A stretch of DNA of 64,000 nucleotides from Trichosphaerium sp. ATCC 40318 (lineage: Eukaryota; Discosea; Flabellinia; Trichosidae), in assembly GCA_038496445.1 (NCBI GenBank), contig JALMLS010000438.1, positions 124,001-188,000 on the forward strand, written 5' to 3'. A program made the position numbers and the translations under genes. Numbering within the stretch: position 1 is the first letter of the stretch; each line of letters starts with the position of its first letter. Of the stretch, positions 13,420-25,923 are shown in pieces. The notes under the pieces are model-generated. The model worked only from the letters and a program-made list of their open reading frames with translations, ran no database searches and was not told where the DNA came from.

Positions 13420-14069
13420 TAAGTTGTAAATCAACCAAAAAAAAAGGAGCAAAGACAGATAGTATCAAGATTTTATAAAAACCAAGCAATATTCTAATAA
13501 TCTTATTTGTTTATTTTTAATCTATGAAACTAATTCAAGTACCAAGAGAAAGAACAAATAGATGCATTTGAATGAACTGTTGTAAAAACTTAGGTTGAGC
13601 AAGGTTCGAATGGTTCGAATGGTCCGATGAAACAACTTTCTTTTGCCTTTTTTTTTGAGGAATGTTCGTTATACTCTTGATGTTTTTGTCCCAATTGTTC
13701 AACAAAACTCAGATTATGACTTGATAATGAGTGCTAAAGGGCACTGCTGCTTAAGCATGTCATGCTGGCCGAATGTCGAGTATACCAGACGAAGTCAATA
13801 GCAGTATTCATGATGCTCTGGAGTTCGTTGGTAGGAATTCATGTTGATACAGTCGATGATGCTTTGGGTGAAAGTATGCGAAGTAGCATAGCAAACTTTA
13901 AAAGTCGTACAAAACAGCCAATCACGCACCATTTTTTAGTACTACAAAAGGGTTAAGAGATTGTGAGCTCCTAGAAAACTCAAAATTACACCAACTTTGC
14001 TTTAGAAAAAACATGACTTTTTGGTCTTCATTCATTTTAGCTTTAACTGTGCTGGATAATAATATAGCA
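13420..14069. other. Intergenic region
   Basis: 3' flank of the Sib-like gene and 5' flank of the F-box gene. It holds a short direct repeat (GGTTCGAAT, twice near 13604-13622). A polypyrimidine stretch ending in TTTTAG just before 14040 could be the acceptor of a 5'UTR intron. No other feature seen. Confidence 0.45.
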
Positions 14070-14909
14070 ATGGATATTTGGTATCATATTATCAAGTTAG
14101 TTGACACCGTTAAAGGGCAGCTTGCGCTTCAGTTAACCTGCAAATTATTCAGATTTTTTTCTGATACTCAAAGCATCTGGAAAGCAATATATCAACGCAA
14201 AGGAGAGCAAATAAAGTATTTTTGGCCAAAACTTAGTAGAGTGGTCATAAACGAGCAATCATGGCGTAAAATATACATAGAAACACACAGGCTTAAAGAA
14301 ACTGACCGCTTTTTCAAGGCTTTTAAGCTACCTGCAGATGAGACGCAAGACAGGCGAGAAAAGTGTCTTTTCTTGTATAAAACATGTACAATGCACTTAC
14401 ATTCAACGCTGGCTGGTGTAATTCAACAAATATACATTCAAGGCAAGTTGTTCAAGGTTTTTTTTATACCTTTTAAAATATTTACAAATTGATGAATTAT
14501 TCTCACGTTTTTTAAAGGAACTTCACGTGATTCATCCTTTAAAAACCTGTACAGGGCCGCGTTTAAATTAACTACTGGCAACCAAAAAACTACTGCACAT
14601 GTTTGTGCGCTTGCTACAGCAAGTGTTGCCAAGCAAGTCTGTTCAGTTTTAACTCCGGAATCAGATGAGAAACAAGTTTCATCGGTGCTTGAGACATACA
14701 GGGAACTAATAACTCGCATGCGTTATATCTTCCAATATCCCATACAATTAAGAGTCTTAGATTTCATATTGAAGACGTCATACGATGACCTCGTTCAAGG
14801 GTTTTTTGCTATGGCTGTAAAGTCTGTTGTTCCAACAACAACTTTTAAATGTGATCCAGTATTTGAAACAGCTCTTGACAGGCTTGGTGTACCGTTTAGT
14901 GACATGTAA
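14070..14909 (+). CDS. F-box protein of unknown substrate
   Basis: Two exons, 14070-14442 and 14518-14909. The N-terminus MDIWYHIIKLVDTVKGQL followed by LALQLTCKLFRFFSD is a typical F-box (binds Skp1 in SCF ubiquitin ligases). The remaining 200 or so residues are alpha-helical-looking and match no repeat family I recognise. The intron begins with GCAAGT after CAAG and ends TTTAAAG. Only this GC-AG join keeps the frame into GTSRDSSFKNLYRAAF. An in-frame upstream ATG at 14013 exists, but a TTTTAG acceptor-like site lies between, so 14070 is preferred. The stop codon is 14907-14909. It converges on the zinc-cluster gene. Confidence 0.75.
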
Positions 14910-15376
14910 CTACCATAAAAACAAAGCTATGTAATAAACCACAGTGAGATTAGAATAAACGTGGCACCATACCTAACTTAGTCAAATATTGTACTAGCAC
15001 TAGCCTCAAATTATTTTGGAACAATTTTTTCCACATTTTTTGGAGTCTCCTGATGCTTCAACACGTTAAAATCCACCAATCAACAAACCCTAAATTCGGT
15101 AAGCAAAACTAGAATCATATGAGTGTAACATAGAAAGGGAAACCACACTTGACCGAGTGTTATCCTTCAATACTGACTTCTTCCTCCCAATTTGGTAAAT
15201 GAACAAGAAGATAAGCTCGGGTAACAGACGTGAAATGCACTTGATCATTCTCAAAATTAATAAATTAAGTTACAGTAATAACATTACATATGATGGTGTA
15301 TATAGATTACATAGTATGTGATACAAACTTTTTTTTTTTTGTCTAGAATACAGTTTTCTTTTTTTGGAATTCCAAG
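14910..15376. other. Intergenic region between convergent genes
   Basis: 3' flanks of two convergent genes. AT-rich, with AATAAA-like words (near 14933) and a poly-T run near 15330. No RNA gene or repeat seen. Confidence 0.5.
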
Positions 15377-17650
15377 CTATTCAAAGAGCTTGTCTACAAA
15401 ATCACTTTGAATAAACACTTTAGGTTTTAGAATCTCTTCACTTAAATCTTGACCACATGCTTCAGGGTAAATCTCCTGAAGAGGGACATAATCAAGACCA
15501 TTATCATCAGAAACACTCAAATTGTTGTCAGTGGATATTGGCACATGATCGATAGCCTGGGTTGGCTTTATTACATCCAAAGTATCATGCACTTTTTTCG
15601 AAACATTACCCTGAAATCAAAATAAGAACTAGTATTTCTTGGTAAAATAGAAATCACTAAAAACAAACAGACCAGGTCAAAGCAAAAGAACAGAAAAAAA
15701 GAAGAAAAAAACCGGAAAAGATTTTCGTCACAAAAAGTCCACACCATTGCACAGCAATAGTGCAAGTTGTAGAATAATACTTGTTATTGTCATAATCAAG
15801 GTAAACATTGGACATCTAAAAAAAAGACGTACAAAATCCATAGCAAACATCATAGGATAAATTGAACTTAGAATCTCCAAGATTTCATACGCCTCTGTCA
15901 AATCTCTATCGCATACTTTATAAATCTTATATGTCTGTAGTGCCTCACCAATAGCAAAACCAATAAAACAATACATTGGTTTATCCTTGTACTCATGTAA
16001 AGCTGCAAGTATATCATCAGCACATTTCAGTGATTCTTCAGACATTCCAAGTTTTTCATAAACCCTCGTTGCTGCAGCGTTTCCATAAAGTTGACTAACC
16101 GCAGGATTTTCGTTAATACTCTTAGCTAATTCTAAAGCACTTTTCACATGGTTCAGACAAGAAAGGTAAATATCTTGAGTAGGTTTAATCCGCCAAATGT
16201 CAGCCTTTTTGTGAAAAAAGTTAGAAAAAAATAAGAAAGTTTGAGACGAGAACTTCAAGAATTGGTACCTCAATCGTAGCAAGCAAATCGTATATATTAC
16301 GTAGTACTACTGCTTCACCCCTATATCTTACATGCTCTGAAAAGTCTTCCTTGGCAACCAATAGATCAACACGCCAACCTTCAGCTAGAATCCTGTATTC
16401 TTCTGAAAATCGATCTTGTTTAGCTTGCCACATCTGCATTCGTAGTTGTAACGTATGAACTGATGCAGCATACCCACACCGCTGTAAACTATTTGATCCA
16501 CCTATGGTTTGAGTGAGATTCAATAGTGCGTCACAAGAGAAAAAAAACAAGGAAAACAAAGTTCATACGTCTGAGTTTTTTAACCGAACGCAAAAACGTG
16601 AACATGTTATCCGCCAGTGCAACACATTTCCCTGCTTCATCATGGCTGTTCATAGATACAAGGTACGTGCTAAGAAGTTGTATACCAACTAAAAAAGAAA
16701 GAGTGAGTTCATTGTTGGTACCAAGTAAGTACTCTACTTGCCTGCTGTGTCAAAGCTAGGTTTGTTTAATAGACCTTCACGGCACTGTAGTGCCATGGTT
16801 CCAAAATGCTTTGAGCGTGCTTGGTTCTTATAAAATAATTGTTGCAGCGCCAATATTGAGTATATTTGTAAGTTATTGGATGAGACTAAATGACGTAACT
16901 CAGAAAGGAAGATAATCGACAAAAGGAAAAAAAAATCAGAAAAGTTTGTACCTTTTCGCTCTGTAAACTCAGTCATATCCAGACGAGGAAGAAGCGTTTC
17001 AGGCGCATCAGAACCTACGAATAATCTATAACTATCCAAGCAACTTTGTATAGAAAATGAGGCATTTAATGTTGACGTGGATGGTGATAAAGCAACACAC
17101 TAAAAAAAACCCTGAGTAAACAACTTATGACATTATTTTAGTCAGAAAAATGAGCACGTGATTACAATTTTTTGAAAAAAAATCATGTGACCTTACGTTT
17201 GATTGTTTTCTCTTCTTGAGCTCTAGGGTAGTGACTGTTGTGTATTTTCCTCTTATTTCTTGAAGCAAAAGTTTTTGTCTGTCTTTCTCGATCTGAACTG
17301 CAGTTTCAAGTTCTGTTATCTTCATTGTCAAATTACTACGCGCAGAACCTATAAAAAGTGAGAACTAGGAGAAAAGAGTTGTAACCAGAGTATAATTCCT
17401 GTTGTATGTCGGTTACGGTTTTCAAACGCATAGCGACGCACTAGAACGTATGTTGTGGCAAGTTTACCTTTTTTGCGTCCACGACGTTTTAATGCAATAT
17501 AAACGCATTTGCTCTTCGCTTTTATGCAGTTAGCTGTACAACAGGGTTAATTTAAAGTAATTCTACAAAAGTTGTATTAGTACAGCAGCTAGGTTCCTTC
17601 TTATCGCATTTCAAATGCTTACTCCTACACAATACGCATGAGGGTTTCAT
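15377..17650 (-). CDS. Zn(II)2Cys6 (fungal-type) zinc-cluster transcription factor
   Basis: Exon 1 (17650-17584) reads MKPSCVLCRSKHLKCDKKEP and splices over a 50-nt intron into exon 2 (17533-17468), restoring PSCSNCIKAKSKCVY. The result is a complete six-cysteine binuclear cluster with the usual spacing, followed by the basic stretch KRRGRKK. Next comes a coiled-coil dimerisation segment (MKITELETAVQIEKDRQKLL) near 17330-17270. The rest, spread over several exons down to the stop at 15377, is helical and TPR-like in feel and occupies the place of the fungal regulatory middle-homology region. The C-terminal tail is acidic. Such factors are abundant in fungi and known in low numbers in Dictyostelium and a few other amoebae. 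Target genes unknown. Middle exon borders are approximate. Confidence 0.82.
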
Positions 17651-17901
17651 AATACAGCTAATCTACAAATCAAAAATTGCCTTAGATGACTAGCTAAGAC
17701 ATGTGCGGAATAAAGAGGCCGGCAGGAACTTTTACTTCGCCTACTGTCACAGCATTGAACGTTTCTAGAGATCTGATGACGTATTTTTGGCCATTGGTGT
17801 ACCACCATGTACTTGTAAAACAAAGGCAGGATAAAGAAAGGGTTTGTTTAATTAACAATGACGGAAAATCTCGTCTAGACACGTGTCTGATTATTTTTTG
17901 T

Positions 17902-19158
<1,257 letters not shown>

Positions 19159-19303
19159 GTTGTATTCTCAGTACTATTCAAAACGAAACAAAGAGCAGAA
19201 ACAGTTTATTCGGTCAAACATGGTCGATTAATAAAAAAGCAACTAAACAGGCGCAGACACTCCCAAGTCACCCATTTGCCTCAGTAAAGGTGTCACAGTT
19301 TAT

Positions 19304-19627
19304 ATGACTGAATTATCTGGAGAATGCATCAATAACATTAAAAAATTAGTTCTTACAACGAGAGCAATCACTAGTAACATACAAAATGCGAATGAACAGC
19401 TTGAAAAGTGCGCCAAAAATGATTTAATTTCAAATCTCACGTGCATTGCGTAGAATACTGCGAGGAAAGCCAGTAGCCGATGAGCTTGCGCAAAATCTAG
19501 TGCGTAAACGCTTTTTAATTGTTTTCTAACGTAATCGCATTAGGAACTGTTTCTGGCAAAGCGAAATAAGCCCGTAGAGCAGCCTTTCTCATTTAACGGC
19601 GCCTCGATGGACGAGATGGAAGAATAA
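19304..19627 (+). CDS. Small coiled-coil protein, unknown function
   Basis: Three exons fit in frame: 19304-19407, 19454-19499 and 19544-19627, with two introns of 46 and 44 nt that have GTGCG donors and TAG acceptors. The product is about 77 residues. It begins MTELSGECINNIKKLVLTT, has a helical middle (NANEQLEKILRGKPVADEL) and ends in an acidic tail (MDEMEE). Small helical proteins of this size occur as subunits of Mediator, BLOC or kinetochore complexes, but no signature lets me choose. It shares a 145-bp divergent promoter with triosephosphate isomerase, suggesting constitutive expression (inference). Confidence 0.65.
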
Positions 19628-19893
19628 CAGTCTTTCGCGATTTGAACGTTGAAAATATTTGTAAAACAAGAAAAGAGTGTAAATAAGTGGGTAACAAAAA
19701 GAAACGAAGAATAAAAAAAAAGATTTCGAGAATGTGTGCGACTGAAATGGAAATCTCCGTAGGTGGCTAGCTAGACAACAACGCGTTGCGTGGGCTATGT
19801 AGACCCGTTCATAATCACTGGCATAGTTACTAATACGCTTCAATATAACGTAATTGGCAGAAATTTCAACGCTAGCGCTACTCTAAAGGAGAA

Positions 19894-22800
19894 ATGGCCG
19901 ATCTTACACCCGAGGCGGCTTCAACTGGCAACGGAAAAGGCTCGAGAGGCAGTTTTGGCAGATTTTTGCGCCGTTTGTCTTGGCGTGGCGACATAGAGAA
20001 GCCTGTAGAGGAACCAACAAAGTCTGAGCCAAGTACTTCCGACGAATGGCAAAACACAGTAAAAGAACAACCAACCAAAAAGATAGTCAAAAAGAAGGAA
20101 GACGAAGAACCTAAGAGGTGTGACAACAAAAAATTTCGTTTTTTTGACATTCCTTATCTTGCAAAGGGACATATACGGCTTTATTGTTAACCAGAAGCAT
20201 TTTGATCTCTACATGGCGTATCTACAAAAAAACATTCCGTTGCAATGCAGGCAAAACGAACAGTTTAGGCAGTTCTTTACATCGCATAAACTGCGTGATG
20301 GCATCACTAAAGCATCATTTACTGAGGCTCAAGCTAGAGGCGGAATTCCACCAAAATACCGCGGGGAGGCACGTATTCATACGTAAAATACTTCACTTAG
20401 CTGTTTGTTCGCTTTTTCTCTTTGGTATTTTGGCGCGGGCGTAAATACTCGTGCTTTAAAAACAACAGCGAAACGAGTATACACCGCGCATTTTGGGTTC
20501 TTTTTACGGAGTACTACGTATAGGAAAAAAGAAATTAAATCAAATCTCGTTTTTGAGCTTTTGTTTTTTTGTTTTTTACGTACTAAGACGCGTAGTATAG
20601 GTCTGGAAGATATTCACGAATGTACCTGAACAGCTCGCTAAAAATAAGGGTGTATACCATAAGTTATTAGAGGATAATAAGGATAAGGTGTCTGACCATG
20701 TGTGGCAGATAGAAAAGGTTTGTTGACGCTATGATAACAGCTTTTGAAAAAGATTTTTTTTTCTTTGTTTTGTTTTTTGCTTTTGGACGCGTTTGATTGT
20801 TGTTTAATAACTCGTAATGGTAGGATGTACCGAGAACGTTCCCACATTTCAAAGGGGAGAATTTTATTGAGTCTCTGAGGCGTGTGTTGACAGCGTACTC
20901 TTGGAAAAATAAAAAAATAGGTATTTTGTTAATTACTTTATGTCTTGTACTTATATGTTATCTTAGGGTACTGCCAATCTATGAATATTGTTTCAGGAGT
21001 ATTACTTGTATTTATGGACGAAGAATCGGCGTTCTGGGCGTTAGACTGTATCCGCAAAAGTTGACACTTGAATTTTTTTAAACTTGTTAAGAAGTTTTTT
21101 TTATGAGCTTTCCTTGACATTCGTAGACTTGTTAACGAATATTTTATGCGATTACTATAATCCAGATATGTCAGGTAATATTTGTTTATTTTTTTTGAAT
21201 GATAGGTGCCATTTACGATTTGTTTTCTGATTGTTTGTCAAAAAAAAAGGTGTTTTACGTGATGCTGAGATTATGGAAGAATTACTTTATCGGTACTCTC
21301 CTAAGTTACGTGTACATTGCCAAGAGAACGATTTGAAGCTTGGTATATTTACAATACCTATGTTACTTACTATGCATGCGAGTAAATTACCAAAGGGGGT
21401 ACGATAGAATAAATTATTTATTCTTTGTTTCTTTTGACCATTTTTGGCTTTATTTTTTAACTTATTATTTTCAAAGGCTGTATTCAGGATCTGGGATTAT
21501 ATATTGTTTCGTGGTGCGCACATGGACTTACTTTTATGGTCTTCAGTTTGTTATGTCTTGAAATAATTGCTTTTTTTTTCTGGTAATTAATTTATTCGAA
21601 AAAGGAACGCCTGTGTTATTTGAGAGCATGTTGGAGTTGATATTGCCTCATGTTGATGATATCTGTTCTTTATATGATGAAGCAGAGATAGTTGGATTTT
21701 TATTTGATGAGATGGGAAGGAACTATGATCCTGATTTTACAATCCAAGGTGTACGTTTTTGAAAAAGTTTGATCTTTCGCCCTTTTGAAGCAAAGGAGGT
21801 GGACCTTTTCAGTATTAGCTTAGAAACGCTGTTTTCTAAGCCATGATTTTTTCTATTCTATACTCTTTGAAGTAGCACATGACGAGTGTGATTGTTTTTT
21901 TTTGATTTATTCAAAAGCAACTGGTGGTAATGTTCGTCTGCTAAAAGCGATATGACACCAAAATATTTCGTAATTTTTTTTATTAACCTTGTGGTCTTTG
22001 TTAGAAATATGTGGAGACACCTATAACTATACAAGAAATAGAAGAGGCTCGAACAAAATATGAAAAATTAATAACGCTTCAACTTAAAACAAGAGTACAT
22101 GAACACTATGTTCTTGTAGATGCACATATTAATACTCAATGTACGCACAATTTATTAGTTTATTAAATTTATATTTTGATCACGTGATTTTTTCTGAGGC
22201 TTGGCGTGTTGTGCTTTTTTTTTCAAACTTATTTATTTTTTATGTAGTCAATTGGGCTTCTATAAAGACTCTTCATAAGCAGTTTTTGTTCCTTGCAGAA
22301 CAAAATATGGATGTCCCACGTATTACAGAGACAACATTTTATGGTATTATTCGACATGTTTTACCAGAGTGGCGCTCAGAGAAGTTTATCGCTAAGTTAT
22401 TTACTGTTCTTGATGAAGATAATGTATGTAGAAGAAAGAGAAAGTTTTTATTTTCTCTTATTTTTTAATCAAATTAATCACGTGCTCTTTGAATTTACTT
22501 TTTTTTACCAATATAGGATCAATTACTTGGATTTCAGGAGTTGATTTATGGGTTAAATATATTATGTCAAGGTCAGGTGTATCAAAAGATAATACGTGCG
22601 TTTATGAATTGATTTTTTTTTTTTTTTGGGCCGTCAGTAGTTTCTCGCTGTTCGGTTCTACAAAGCAACGATGCGTGTGTACTATAATTTATTGTTGTTG
22701 TTGATGTTGAAGCGAGTAATGACAATCTGTGTGATAAACCTTTGGCAACTGACAGCCCGTGGTTGCTTTTTTTTTGAGCCTGTCGACTTTTTTTTTTTTT

Positions 22801-23145
22801 TTGAACTAACTTTTTTTTTCTTTATGATCAGTGACGTTCAAAATGTTCAATGTAGATAATATTGGTTATGTTACTAAATCAAGGTTTTTTGATATGTTAT
22901 CACTTATTTACGAGATGTATGGATTACAAGATAGTCGTGAAGAAATACGTGTTTATGTTTACATGGTTTTCGAAATGGTTGGAAAGAAGGATATGCTTTC
23001 ACTTGGAGACTTTAAAGAAGCTGTATTTATACAACCTCTTATAATGAAATGCTTCAAATTAGATTGTACACAACCTATTAAGAATGTAACTCTTTGTGAA
23101 GCTCAAGGAGGGAAGCTATTTGAAGATAAAAAAGTAAAAAAGTAA
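19894..23145 (+). CDS. TBC1D8/9-type Rab GTPase-activating protein with EF-hand region
   Basis: ATG at 19894 opens a charged N-terminus ([16 protein letters not shown], then a Lys/Glu-rich stretch). The TBC domain starts with [10 protein letters not shown] (near 20340) and continues through [70 protein letters not shown] and [15 protein letters not shown]. The IGYCQSMN block carries the usual TBC glutamine finger region, so GAP activity towards a Rab is plausible. Downstream exons encode an EF-hand-like pair: [20 protein letters not shown] near 22400-22550, and a degenerate one around [17 protein letters not shown]. The same order is found in TBC1D8/TBC1D9. No GRAM domain is visible at the N-terminus, unlike animal TBC1D9. 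It has more than ten short introns; the joint after YRGE (near 20370) is unclear. Stop at 23143-23145. Confidence 0.85.
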
Positions 23146-23403
23146 AAAAAGTCCGACGATGTTGTAATTCTGTTCTCTATGTTCTGTCAAATGCATTTCT
23201 TTTCTACCATCATTGCTAATCACTCCGAACCTTCATACAACGCTCACTAGTATTGCACTGCCCCCTCAAAAGCCACCTTTCATGGGATCAGTATTTCGCT
23301 TCGTTGACCTGAGTGAGACCTTTCTCAGGATTACTTTTGACCACAACTCCGGCGGAATAGCAATTACGAAGGCATTTATCCGTAAAGCAATATCATTTAA
23401 CGA

Positions 23404-24709
23404 AATGGCCGAAAAATGCTTAAAAACGACAACAACTGACCTGGTAGCACTCCCAGTCGAAGTATTAACTCATATTCTCGAACAAGGAACATTTACTCTC
23501 CGAGCAGCGCAAACATGCCGCTTATTACGAGATATCGTCCACAACCACGTCGGATACGGTAAAATCGATGTTAATACGGAGTCCGAAGCTAAAAGCCTTT
23601 CCGGAAGTCCTCTACTGAAGAATACCGCCCTCTCGCTTTGTAAATTTAATGATGTAAAGAACAGTCATCTGCATTTACTTGCAGGTGTACATACAATTAA
23701 TGTAGCAGGTACAGATGTGTCAGATGAAGGTTTGCTTGCATTAACAGGAGTACACTCTATCAACTTATCTGGTTGTGAATCAATAACAGATGAAGGCATC
23801 AAGGCATTAGCAGGCGTACACGATATCAACTTAGCTTATTGTGGATCAATAACAGATGAAGGCATCAAGGCATTGGCTGGTGTGCATACCATCAACCTTT
23901 ATGAGTGTACATCAATAACAAATGAAGGCATCAAGGCATTGCCAGGTGTACATACCATAAGCCTACGAAATTGCCAATCACTAACAGATGAAGGCCTAAA
24001 GGCGTTGGTGGGTGTTCACAATATAGACCTATCTTATTGTAAATCGATAACAGATGAAGGTATGAAGGTACTGGGAGGCGTACATACCATCAACCTACGC
24101 AATTGCCAATCAATAACAGATGAGGGTTTAAAGTCACTGGCGGGTGTACACAATATTATTCTATCTTATTGTAAGTCAATAACAGATGAGGGTGTCAAGG
24201 CTTTGGCAGGTGTACACACTATTGCTCTATCTAATTGTCAATCAATAACAGATGAAGCTTTAAAGGGATTAGCAGGTGTACACACTATCGAACTGCTTAA
24301 TTGTCAATCAATATCAGATGAAGGTGTCAAGGCGTTGGCAGGTGTACATAATATTAATCTACAGAGTTGTAAAGCGATAACAGATGAAGGTGTCAAGGCT
24401 TTGGCCGGTGTACACACTATTGATCTATCTGTGTGTAAACTTATAACAGATGAAGGTATCAAGGCGTTGGCAGGTGTGCATAGTATCAGCCTACGCAATT
24501 GCCAATCGATAACAGATGAAGCTTTGAAGGCGTTGGCAGGTGTACATACCATCAGCCTACGCAATTGCCAATCAATAACAGATGAGGGTGTCAAGGCACT
24601 AGCTGTTGTACACAAAATTGATTTATTTGGCTGTAATTCAATAACGGATGAAGGCATAAAGGAGTTACAAGCACATACTATAATTTCAAAAAAAAAGTTC
24701 AAAAAATAA
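23404..24709 (+). CDS. F-box/leucine-rich-repeat protein 1
   Basis: Single exon. After MAEKCLKTTTTDLVALP the F-box continues VEVLTHILEQGTFTLRAAQT (Skp1 binding). About 15 near-identical 23-residue repeats follow (consensus AGVHTINLxxCxSITDEGIK), a cysteine-containing LRR subclass that forms a curved substrate-binding scaffold. Stop at 24707-24709. The frame stays open to an ATG at 23213, and 23282 is another candidate. I chose 23404 because it lies just before the F-box, and the sequence upstream (proline-rich, then VFRFVDLSETFLRI) is less clearly protein-like. Likely role: substrate receptor of an SCF ubiquitin ligase. Its closest relative here is the gene at 53989-55454. The lack of introns in the repeat array contrasts with the exon-per-repeat ankyrin genes. 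Confidence 0.85.
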
Positions 24710-24899
24710 ATATTTCTTCATGTTAACTCAGCATGTCCTTAACTGTTAAGATTTTACCGAGCTTCTATTCTATGAATATCATCAAGTTTAAGTTTCTTAC
24801 GTTACACAATTGCAGTAAACCTGAGGCTGAAATAATATTACATATTGAGATACACTCCTGGTTAGTCACATGTAAAACGTCATCTTTTATCTTTGGGTA
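24710..24899. other. 3' flank of F-box/LRR gene
   Basis: AT-rich 3' flank with no open frame worth naming and no RNA gene seen. Confidence 0.4.
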
Positions 24900-25141
24900 A
24901 AGTACGTACTTGGTTTGATTAATGATTAATTTGATCCTCACACGGAGTACCAAGTTGTTCTATCCATCTAGGTGTTGCCTGTGCAATGCACATGTAGAAA
25001 AGGATTAACAGCCGTTTCAGTGGCGTTTGAGATAGACATCTACAAAGTAGGCGTGTTGTACAACTTGTGAGATCTCACCCGTTACAGTACATTGGTAACG
25101 GTATCTACGATACTACCCCTGCTGTGTGCACAGGCACACAG
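24900..25141. other. Run of perfect hairpins, candidate structured noncoding RNA
   Basis: In about 240 nt there are seven perfect palindromes or hairpins: 24900-24911 (12-bp palindrome AAGTACGTACTT), 24980-24992 (TGTGCA/TGCACA), 25055-25064 (GTTGTACAAC), 25067-25078 (GTGAGATCTCAC), 25079-25101 (CCGTTAC/GTAACGG), 25101-25113 (GTATC/GATAC) and 25122-25141 (CTGTGTGC/GCACACAG). The tract has no open frame and its base composition is more even than nearby introns. It matches no snRNA, SRP or RNase P signature that I know. Strand and function unknown. Confidence 0.45.
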
Positions 25142-25373
25142 ATGAACTAAGTTATAGTTCTGAGTAACGTTGACCACGCACCAAACGTATTCTTACAATT
25201 CAACACAAGGTACGCAAAATAGCTGAAAAATACTCTTTTACTAACATGTTGGTAGAGTGGACCAAAAAAAAGCACACGGCATTTTAAATTCCAAATCTGT
25301 TTACTACACGTATGTCATTTAACTCGCGTATAAGAACATTATTTTATAACCTGAAAAACGTTACCTGCTGTTT

Positions 25374-25712
25374 TTTTCAAAACAAATCGTTGATGCTCAA
25401 GCGAGCTACGAATGGTCTAGTGCGCTCCTAAACAGTGTCAAACTACACATTCCGACACTGTCATTTTGGTTGGTGGCTTTTTTTTTTCTTCGTTTTGAAA
25501 AAAAACGTGCGCAAAATCTGGCGTTTTATTGTTAACTCTTACAATTTACATTGTCATTGCAGCATTTTTGGTAGTGGAAAAACAAAAGTTTTAATCGAAA
25601 AAAAAGCAGCTACCAATCAAAATGACAGTGTCGGAATGTGTAGTTTGACACTGTTTAGGAGCGCACTAGACCATTCGTAGCTCGCTTGAGCATCAAAAAT
25701 TTGTTTTGAAAA
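25374..25712. mobile_element. Foldback / MITE-like element 1
   Basis: A left arm (25374 to about 25487) is repeated almost perfectly in inverted orientation at about 25600-25712, roughly 110 bp with a handful of mismatches. Each arm also contains a nested inverted pair CAGTGTC...GACACTG. The central 110 bp is AT-rich with no open frame of interest. Long terminal inverted repeats with no coding capacity fit a non-autonomous DNA transposon. No clear target-site duplication is visible, and no second copy was seen in this window. Confidence 0.8.
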
Positions 25713-25923
25713 TTATGGATGTCTTTTAATTACAAAACTCTTGTCACGATGTTATCTCAAATAATAAGTATACAGTCACCTATGGCTGTTCTATAGAATG
25801 AGCAAAAGAAAAACACGTGCTCAGTTTTAAAAAAACGTTTGGTTTTTTCTTACGGCGTGAATATCCAATCCTTCTCACATTCACTAGACCAAATTGCAAT
25901 TATAAACACCAAAAGAACCTTCC

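Noticed and set aside
13600-13625. GGTTCGAAT words as a tRNA B-box
   Set aside because: Simple direct repeat with no A-box or acceptor stem nearby.
24304-24702. Minus-strand frame of 132 codons
   Set aside because: Antisense shadow of the F-box/LRR 1 repeats.
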